DNA from: Pseudoselenomonas ruminantium
GTDB lineage: Bacteria; Bacillota; Negativicutes; Selenomonadales; Selenomonadaceae
Assembly: GCA_902781305.1 (NCBI GenBank)
Contig: CACZIV010000007.1
Span: 95,293 to 159,292 of the forward strand
Reading direction: 5' to 3'
DNA length: 64,000 bases
Below the pieces are notes generated by a model. It searched no databases and was not told the DNA's origin. It worked only from the letters and a program-made list of their open reading frames with translations. Made by a program: the position numbers and the translations under genes. Positions 58,190 through 64,000 of the stretch are shown here, one piece after another (the stretch's first letter is position 1; each line of letters starts with the position of its first letter).

Positions 58190-61100
58190 ATGAGTCGCGA
58201 AAAATATTTACGTCAGGCCGTCAGCATGTCCTTGGCCTTCGGGCTTTTGGCCGCACCAGTGTGGATGCCGGCAGACCTTGCCGCCCCCGTGAGAAGCTTT
58301 TCTGTGGCGGAAGCCGCAGCCGTAGGTGCCGCGGATGTGGTGCTGGTGGGCACGGTGCAGAGCAAGCTCGGGGCTGGCACAGACTGGGCACCTGCTGATG
58401 GTGCCACAATCATGCAGCCTGTGGGCAATGGCAAGTATCAGCTTAAAGGCAAACTGCCCAAGGGTAATTATGAATTCAAGGTTGCCATCGGCGGCAGCTG
58501 GAATGAGAATTACGGTGCAGGCGGTGCCCGTGATGGCGGCAATATCAGCCTGAAACTTGCGGCGGAGAAAGAAGTCACCTTTACCTATGACAGCCTGAGC
58601 CATGAAACTACGGTCAGCTACGAGGGCATGGAGGCGGATCAGGCCGCAGCGAAAAAGGCAGAAGCGGCACAGGGGCGTGTGGTTGTGCTGGCCGGAACCG
58701 TGCAGTCCAAGGCCGGCGCCCAGAAGGATTGGGACCCGGGCGATATGGCCACCCGGATGAAGCCGTTGGGGCATGATACCTACAGTCTGTCCGTGGATCT
58801 GCCCGCCGGAACTTACTATTACAAGATTGCCGTGGGCGGCAGCTGGGCAGAGAATTATGGACTGGGCGGCAATTTTGACGGTGCCAATGTGCAGCTGACT
58901 TTGCCCAAGGCGCAGAAGGTTACGTTCTATTACAATGATAAAACGCATGCCATTGCCGACAGCACGAGTTACAAGCTGCTGGATGCTGCCAGCCTGCCCA
59001 AGCTCAGCGGCAGTTTCGGGGCGCTCAAGGACGACACCATGCAGGACTTGCAGCTGGCGGAGTTCTATCAGCAGACGGTGGAGCTGAAAGCTGGCAGCTA
59101 CGAGGTCAAAGTGGCGCAGAAGGGCAAAAAGCCCTTGACGCAGACGGTGCATATCAAAAAAGATGGCGCGGTGACATTCTATTATGATAGCAAGGAAAAC
59201 CGCTTGATCGCGGATGATGGGCGCATTTCGGAAAAGCTGGTGGAGCATGATAGCTGGAGCAAGGCTTACCGCGTGCCCTTTGAAGCTATCAAGGCAGGAT
59301 CTCCGGTAACGCTGCGGCTGGCTGTGGGCAAGGATGAAGCGGCAAATGTCAAAGCCGTGCTTTACAAGGCAAAGATTACGGCTAATGGTGGCGATGAGTA
59401 CAATCCAGACTATGCCGCCGGCACGAAAATGGAATATCCGCTGGCTTTGAAGGAAAGCCACGGCGGGCGGGATTATTGGGAAGTCACCATCCGTCCGCAG
59501 GAAAATGGCATCTATGGCTATAAGTTCGTGTTGGATGATACCAAGGAATACGGCGATGATGATAAGCCGGGCCATACGGGCGCCCTTAAACTGCGGGGGG
59601 CTAAGCCCTTCCAGCTGACGGTGTACAGTGCTGACTACCATACCCCGGACTGGGCCAAGGAAGCGGTGGCCTATCAGATTTTCCCAGACCGGTTCTTCAA
59701 TGGGGATCCGTCCAATGATAATGCCCGGACCACGGCCCGGGGCAATCAGCCCGTGCAGCATCGCGCCTGGACGGATCTGCCGGCCAATGCCAGCAAGTCT
59801 CCTGCAGCTGACGGAGATAAATGGGAGTGCAATGATTTCTTCGGCGGTGATATTGCCGGCATCACCCAGAAGCTGGACTATCTGCAGAAGCTGGGCATTA
59901 CGGCCATCTATGTGAATCCTTTATCGGCTGCCTGCTCCAACCATCGTTATGATGCAGTGGATTATGGCCATATCGATCCCATGCTGGGCACGGAGAAGGA
60001 GTTGCAGACGCTGGCCGCAGAAATGCAGAAGCGGGGCATGCACCTTATCATGGATGGCGTGTTCAACCATGTGGGGGATGACTCCATCTACTTTGACCGC
60101 TATGGCAAATACAAAACCGTGGGCGCTTATGAATACTGGTCGCGGATCTACGACCTGATGAATGATAAGCATATGAAGCTTGACGCTGCCAAGGCAGAGG
60201 CGAAAAAGCAGCTGGAGGCCGAAGGGCAGGTATTCTCCCCCTGGCATTGGGAAAACTGGTTTGAGATCCGCAATGAGAAGACCAAGGACAGCATGGGCGA
60301 AAAATATGCCTACCATGACTGGCAGGGTTTTGACAGCCTGACGCCCTTCCGGGATGCGGATTATCCTGGCAGCGAGGCGGGCACTACGGTTTCCGATTTG
60401 GGCGATTATCTGCTGCGGGGCCGTGATGGCCAGAAGGGGGTCATCATGAAGTGGTTTGATGATGGCCTGTCCAGCTGGCGGCTGGATGTGGCCAAGGAAG
60501 TGCCGCCGGGCTTCTGGCAGAATGTCCGCAAATCGGTAAAGTCCATCCGCACCAAGTCCGGGGATGAGCCCATGCTGCTGGGCGAAATCTGGCAGGACGG
60601 CTCCCAGTTCCTGACTGGCGACCAGTTTGACTCCGTCATGAACTACAAACTGTCCTTTGCTGTCGGCGATCTTTTCCTGAATCAGGGCAAGGCAGAAGCC
60701 TGTGATGATGAACTGACGGTGCTGCGGCAGAACTATCCCAAGGAAGCTCTGTACAATCTGATGAATATCGTGGATTCCCATGATACGGTCCGCGCCATCT
60801 ATAAGTTTGGCGGCGGCAAGGAAAATGTGGCGCAGGCTTCCCGGCAGGACTTTGACTACCGCTTAGGCAAGGCTCGGCTGAAACTGGCGGCCATGTTCTT
60901 GATGGGTTATCCCGGTATGCCGACGGTTTACTATGGCGATGAAGCCGGCGTCTATGGCAGCGCCGATCCGGATTGCCGCCGTACCTATCCCTGGGGTCGG
61001 GAGGACAAGGAACTGGTGGAATTCTATCGGCAGGTTATTGCTGTGCGGCAGCAGCATAAGCAGCTTTTCGCTCATGGTGAAGTAGAGACGCTGCTGGCAA

Positions 61101-61318
61101 AAGGTGATGTTTATGCTTTTGCCAGGACCAATGATAAAGGTGAAGCTGCGGTGATTGTTTTAAATCGTGGCAAAGACACGGACGTGGAACTGCCGGCAGC
61201 CTTCGCCGCTGATGGGACTGTGCTTACAGACCAGCTTACAGGTCAGGCGGCAATGGTGTCCGAGGGGCGTATTAAGCTTCATTTGAACCCTAACCAGGGG
61301 TTAATGCTGGTAAAATAA
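58190..61318 (+). CDS. Secreted amylopullulanase / alpha-amylase, GH13
   Basis: A 1042-aa exported enzyme with signal peptide (about 1-45). Two repeated modules (about 52-140 and 165-260) share VVLxGTVQSKxGAxxDW and KVAIGGSWNENYGxGG and resemble the X25 domains of pullulanases; a third, shorter relative lies at about 270-345. A starch-binding-like domain (about 355-480) precedes the GH13 barrel (about 490-960): AVAYQIFPDRFFNGD, MDGVFNHVGDDS, SSWRLDVAKEV (nucleophile Asp), LGEIWQDG (acid Glu), NIVDSHDTVR. It lacks an SLH or anchor. It is co-oriented and probably co-transcribed with the SLH porin, suggesting extracellular starch breakdown coupled to uptake. ATG 58190 follows GAGAGGAG. Confidence 0.92.
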   Translation: MSREKYLRQAVSMSLAFGLLAAPVWMPADLAAPVRSFSVAEAAAVGAADVVLVGTVQSKLGAGTDWAPADGATIMQPVGNGKYQLKGKLPKGNYEFKVAIGGSWNENYGAGGARDGGNISLKLAAEKEVTFTYDSLSHETTVSYEGMEADQAAAKKAEAAQGRVVVLAGTVQSKAGAQKDWDPGDMATRMKPLGHDTYSLSVDLPAGTYYYKIAVGGSWAENYGLGGNFDGANVQLTLPKAQKVTFYYNDKTHAIADSTSYKLLDAASLPKLSGSFGALKDDTMQDLQLAEFYQQTVELKAGSYEVKVAQKGKKPLTQTVHIKKDGAVTFYYDSKENRLIADDGRISEKLVEHDSWSKAYRVPFEAIKAGSPVTLRLAVGKDEAANVKAVLYKAKITANGGDEYNPDYAAGTKMEYPLALKESHGGRDYWEVTIRPQENGIYGYKFVLDDTKEYGDDDKPGHTGALKLRGAKPFQLTVYSADYHTPDWAKEAVAYQIFPDRFFNGDPSNDNARTTARGNQPVQHRAWTDLPANASKSPAADGDKWECNDFFGGDIAGITQKLDYLQKLGITAIYVNPLSAACSNHRYDAVDYGHIDPMLGTEKELQTLAAEMQKRGMHLIMDGVFNHVGDDSIYFDRYGKYKTVGAYEYWSRIYDLMNDKHMKLDAAKAEAKKQLEAEGQVFSPWHWENWFEIRNEKTKDSMGEKYAYHDWQGFDSLTPFRDADYPGSEAGTTVSDLGDYLLRGRDGQKGVIMKWFDDGLSSWRLDVAKEVPPGFWQNVRKSVKSIRTKSGDEPMLLGEIWQDGSQFLTGDQFDSVMNYKLSFAVGDLFLNQGKAEACDDELTVLRQNYPKEALYNLMNIVDSHDTVRAIYKFGGGKENVAQASRQDFDYRLGKARLKLAAMFLMGYPGMPTVYYGDEAGVYGSADPDCRRTYPWGREDKELVEFYRQVIAVRQQHKQLFAHGEVETLLAKGDVYAFARTNDKGEAAVIVLNRGKDTDVELPAAFAADGTVLTDQLTGQAAMVSEGRIKLHLNPNQGLMLVK

Positions 61319-61339
61319 ATAATCCCTTTACATCCCCTT

Positions 61340-61375
61340 ACTGAGGCTATGTTTATTCATAGTCTCAGTTTTTTC
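61340..61375 (+). terminator. Terminator of the porin-amylase unit
   Basis: The stem ACTGAGGCTATG / CATAGTCTCAGT (61340-61351 with 61358-61369, one G-T pair) is followed by TTTTTT. Confidence 0.9.
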
Positions 61376-61458
61376 TATATTTTGCAGGAAATTTCTGTAT
61401 TCGGGGCGTATAACTACAATGAAAAGTGTCACTTTGCACAGGGAAGGGAGTGTCTGTT

Positions 61459-62184
61459 ATGGCGAAATATATCTTTCTGGTACTGCTGGTGGTTGCCGTA
61501 GCAGGAGCCGGAGGCTATTACGCTGCAATTCAATATGACCAGACGCGGGCTATCGTTCAAGCAGAACAGGATAAGAAGGATGCGGCTAAGCAAGAGGAAC
61601 TGAAGGCTAAAGAAGAGAAGGAAGCTAAGGCTAGGGCAAAAGCCCGGCGCAAGCAGGAACTTATAGACAAGCGCACAGGCAAGGCTGAGGAGCCGGACCA
61701 GGTTATTCGTGGCCTGACTGCGGATATGCTGGTGACGAAAGAGATGGATGGTTCCACCTATTATCGGTATGAAGACCCCATAGAGGATGGTATCTTTTTG
61801 CAGCCTTATCTTGTTCGGGATGCTGGCGGGAGAGCAGTTATTCATATTATTTTGCGGCATCGCGGCGGGCGGCCGATGAATTTCCAGGGGGTAGGGCTGC
61901 AGGTCAGTGAAGAGGAGATTTATTTTGTACGAACCAGTGGTAATGTGGTGACGTCGAATACTAACACTGGCATTATGGAATGGTGTGATCAGGTAGCCGA
62001 TTCGGAAACCTTGAAAGGCATGCAGGGCGTCGCAGATCAGCTGGCAGGAAAAATTCTCATGATTGGCGTGCCGGGAGGTTCTAATGATGACCGCATGTTG
62101 TCCGCGACAGAGGCTTCGCGTATAAAAAATATGCTGGATTTGTGTGATATCTTTAACGGTAAGAAAAAGACCAAGGATAGTTAA
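61459..62184 (+). CDS. Membrane-anchored protein of unknown function
   Basis: A 241-aa protein. One N-terminal hydrophobic segment (about residues 4-24, IFLVLLVVAVAGAGGYYAA) is followed by a very charged Lys/Glu/Ala helix (about 38-80), probably a coiled coil, and a globular C-terminal domain of about 150 residues (PYLVRDAGGRAVIHIILRHRGGRPM). I recognise no family. ATG 61459 follows AAGGGAG. The next gene, 14 bp downstream, has the same architecture, so the pair may form an envelope complex. Confidence 0.75.
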   Translation: MAKYIFLVLLVVAVAGAGGYYAAIQYDQTRAIVQAEQDKKDAAKQEELKAKEEKEAKARAKARRKQELIDKRTGKAEEPDQVIRGLTADMLVTKEMDGSTYYRYEDPIEDGIFLQPYLVRDAGGRAVIHIILRHRGGRPMNFQGVGLQVSEEEIYFVRTSGNVVTSNTNTGIMEWCDQVADSETLKGMQGVADQLAGKILMIGVPGGSNDDRMLSATEASRIKNMLDLCDIFNGKKKTKDS

Positions 62185-62198
62185 GTGGGGGTGTTGGT

Positions 62199-62924
62199 AT
62201 GGAAACAGGATTATTTTCCCCTATGATAGCGGATACGGTTCTGATTTTGGTAGGGGTTATCAGTTTAGTGGCCTTAGTGGGCATATCCTATAATTATTCG
62301 CTTATGTTCAATGCTCGGGGAAAAATCGCCAAAATAGAAGCTTTGGAGCAAGAGTTGAAGACTTTGCAACGCGAGTTAAAAGAACTAAAGTCACAAATGG
62401 TCAAATATCAGTTTAAGGAAGCGGCACCCATTGACAAAGGGGTGCCGAAATCCGCTGTCAATACAGCTGCGGCTGGTGCAGCGGAAAGCCCTTTGAAGCA
62501 AGAGGTTTGGCAAGCGTTTGTGGACGATTATAATAATCTGGCACGCAGCATGGATGTGCCTAAGGCAGATAAGGCCTGTGAAAGTTTTGTGCGCAATAAT
62601 CGCTTGCATTTGCTTATTTGTGTGGAGCCATCCGATACGGAGAATGGTGGAGGTACTCCGCTGTATGCTCCTGTGGATGAAGTGGAACTCAGTAATTTCT
62701 GGGCATGGCAGGTACCGGGCAAAGCGGATGTATTTGTCGTGGTGCCGAATCCTTTGGTGGAGTATAATGAGGAATTACATAACCACAAGGGGATGAAGGA
62801 GACTTTTGCCTCGAATTATGAAAAGGGAAATTTTAAGCAGCTGCAGGTTAAGCTTCCGGCACAGTTTACGCAGCGGCTAGGGGCATGGAAGATTGTGCAG
62901 CCGGGAGTTATCAAAGTGCAATAG
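62199..62924 (+). CDS. Membrane-anchored coiled-coil protein of unknown function
   Basis: A 241-aa protein with a transmembrane segment at about residues 11-33 (TVLILVGVISLVALVGISYNY), a coiled coil at about 43-72 (KIEALEQELKTLQRELKELK), a linker, and a globular domain at about 95-241 with no recognised motif (VWQAFVDDYNNLARSM; FWAWQVPGKADVFVVVPNP). ATG 62199 follows GGGGGTG. It is in a tight pair with the 61459 gene and is followed 8 bp later by a family 1 repeat. Function unknown. Confidence 0.75.
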   Translation: METGLFSPMIADTVLILVGVISLVALVGISYNYSLMFNARGKIAKIEALEQELKTLQRELKELKSQMVKYQFKEAAPIDKGVPKSAVNTAAAGAAESPLKQEVWQAFVDDYNNLARSMDVPKADKACESFVRNNRLHLLICVEPSDTENGGGTPLYAPVDEVELSNFWAWQVPGKADVFVVVPNPLVEYNEELHNHKGMKETFASNYEKGNFKQLQVKLPAQFTQRLGAWKIVQPGVIKVQ

Positions 62925-62932
62925 TTTGTGTA

Positions 62933-63034
62933 ACATCGAAACATAAAGGCGCCCGCGGAGCCGGTAATGTTTTCCTTCGCCATAGACAGGCTTGTCAAAA
63001 GCTGTGGAAAACATCACCAGCTGCCGCGGGCTTA
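62933..63034 (+). repeat. Repeat family 1, copy 6
   Basis: Starts ACATC and ends GGGCTTA like the others, directly after the 62199 gene. Arms GCCCGCGGAGCCGGTAATG and CATCACCAGCTGCCGCGGGC pair imperfectly; the centre GACAGGCTTGTC is conserved. Confidence 0.9.
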
Positions 63035-63097
63035 TTGCGTAGATTAAATTGCAGTTTGTGAGTTAGTGCTTGCTGAAATATTTTTGTTACAGCTCAG

Positions 63098-63299
63098 TAG
63101 GGGCGGAGGTGGTAATACTTTTCGCCGTTGCACTGAATGACCCACAAGCAAGGGGCGGCGCTTTTTTAGCTACCTGCGCCGGGCAAGACCGGCGGCGCGT
63201 ATGTTCATATCAGTGTTTAGTTTATACCGTTTGTGGGCCAGTCCTCACTGCGTTCGGACGGTCGTTCCACGGCGAAAAGCATCACCACCTCCGCCCTAA
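63098..63299 (+). repeat. Repeat family 2, element A
   Basis: A 200-bp structured element. Arms GGGCGGAGGTGGTAATACTT and the right arm AAGCATCACCACCTCCGCCC form a stem of about 28 bp. Inside are further palindromes (CGCGCCGG-like, CCCACAAG/TTGTGGG). No coding potential. A short outer inverted repeat GTGCTTGCT / AGCAAGCAC (about 63066 and 63339) brackets it. Confidence 0.75.
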
Positions 63300-63404
63300 G
63301 GGATGTCCGTATAAGACGGCATTTTCGCGGTGATAAGTAGCAAGCACATCGATGTTCTTGTTACGGGAGCAACGAGTTCGTGGCGATAGTCTAATCCCTA
63401 ACTT

Positions 63405-63600
63405 GGGGGCGGACGGGGAGTGCTTTTTCTGTTAGGAGCGACTGCCTGAACGCAGTGAAGGCCGGCCCCTGTAGGAAGCAGCTAAGCAAATACGCTGAAA
63501 GCAGCGCCGTTGGCCTGCCCGGCGCGAGCAGCTAGACAGCGCTATTTTCCGAGGGGGCCGTTTAGCGGGAAACAGAAAAAGCACTCCCCGTTCGCCCCTG
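63405..63600 (-). repeat. Repeat family 2, element B (opposite orientation)
   Basis: Arms from 63405 (GGGGGCGGACGGGGAGTGC) and 63572-63600 (GCACTCCCCGTTCGCCCC) pair over 29 bp with two mismatches. Read on the minus strand the inner part matches element A: GCGCCGGGCA and CACTGCGTTC occur in the same order in both. Confidence 0.75.
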
Positions 63601-63691
63601 ACAACGTATGAACAAGATACCTTTACCACGAACTGAACTCCCCGACAAACTGCAATTTGCTAGCTTTTTTTACTTTTTTTTAAAAAAGGTG

Positions 63692-63723
63692 TTGACAATC
63701 CCCTCCGACTCGTGTAATATAAT
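63692..63723 (+). promoter_or_regulatory. rRNA operon promoter P1
   Basis: TTGACA (63692-63697), 17 bp, TAATAT (63715-63720), overlapping TATAAT (63718-63723). Confidence 0.75.
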
Positions 63724-63825
63724 ACAAGTCGCTGACGGATACGGCAACGAAACAGCCCAGCAAGCCTTGATTGGCAGGCCGCTGTGAAAGGCCGAAAAGC
63801 TTCGAAAAAAACTTCAAAAAAGTTC

Positions 63826-63854
63826 TTGACAAGCTAATCTGAATGCGATAAGAT
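63826..63854 (+). promoter_or_regulatory. rRNA operon promoter P2
   Basis: TTGACA (63826-63831), 17 bp, TAAGAT (63849-63854), about 130 bp after P1, the tandem arrangement usual for ribosomal operons. Confidence 0.8.
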
Positions 63855-64000
63855 AAATGAGTCGCTTGAAGCGACGGGCGCTTCGAAAGAAGCGCTAGTA
63901 CGATTGTTCTTTGAAAACTAAACAATGCAAATAATCATGCAACATGATTAAAGCCAGATGTTTGAGAAGTGAAAACTTCTTATTTAAAACATCGATTGGT
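63855..64000 (+). promoter_or_regulatory. rRNA leader with antitermination (boxA-like) region
   Basis: The leader contains a GCGCTTC/GAAGCGC hairpin (about 63889-63896) and TGTTCTTTGAAAACTAAAC (from about 63905), the boxA-type element typical of Firmicute rRNA leaders. The mature 16S rRNA should begin shortly after position 64000; none of it is in the window. Confidence 0.75.

Noticed and set aside
58208-59761. 517-residue minus-strand ORF
   Set aside because: Shadow of the amylopullulanase gene, whose GC-rich third positions keep the opposite strand open.
63070-63925. ORFs of 65-87 residues in the rRNA upstream region
   Set aside because: They coincide with structured repeats and promoter or leader sequence; no ribosome site or conserved protein features.

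Overview
The window looks like a chromosomal segment of a Gram-negative-walled Firmicute of the class Negativicutes, most likely Selenomonas or a close relative. The clearest signs are an outer-membrane barrel protein that carries a single SLH domain behind its signal peptide (56642-58162), a Wza-type polysaccharide export protein, Firmicute-type gene neighbourhoods (parAB-DUF4446-M23 peptidase, a five-domain folate operon) and strong AGGAGG-type ribosome sites. Taxonomy is inferred from gene content only.

Layout. 1-2880: tandem terminators and four small uncharacterised genes, three of them exported or in a DUF4160 pair. 2900-9050: stand-alone AICAR transformylase behind a ZTP riboswitch, phosphofructokinase, a small Arg/Pro-rich exported protein, a cluster of DnaA boxes, and a two-gene methionine synthase (catalytic MetH plus a separate reactivation protein). 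9080-28400: parA-parB and six parS sites spread over 19 kb, with an archaeal-type three-gene glutamate synthase, an NlpC/P60 hydrolase, a PreA-like oxidoreductase, a LysR/racemase pair and sbcCD between them. 29160-31900: periplasmic 5'-nucleotidase and LysR. 32000-41890: L-arabinose locus (sugar porter, FGGY kinase, araA, and a YtfQRT-YjfF type ABC transporter) tied together by a shared palindromic operator-like motif. 41970-44580: STAS-kinase fusion, cell-wall amidase, PHP hydrolase. 44740-48190: folE-folP-folB-folK/DHFR-ung, tightly overlapped. 48286-56541: LacI regulator, polysaccharide export protein, orphan sigma factor, and an RpiR-PTS-GH13-HAD alpha-glucoside module. 56642-62924: SLH porin and secreted amylopullulanase in one unit, then two membrane-anchored unknowns. 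62930-64000: structured repeats and the promoter/leader region of an rRNA operon whose 16S gene should start just beyond the window.

The most unusual material is non-coding. A family of about 100-bp imperfect palindromes occurs five times complete and once truncated (12470-12821, 36649-36795, 62933-63034), with arms that differ between copies but stay complementary within each copy. A second, about 200-bp structured element is present twice in opposite orientation (63098-63299 and 63405-63600). By eye the tetranucleotide GATC is strongly depleted from about 2.9 to 56.6 kb but near its expected frequency in the left edge and in the porin/amylase block, which suggests that those surface genes have a different history. 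Two perfect and one near-perfect DnaA boxes sit next to metH, close to the parAB/parS cluster, so the segment is probably origin-proximal.

All coordinates, motifs and counts come from reading the sequence; no searches were run.
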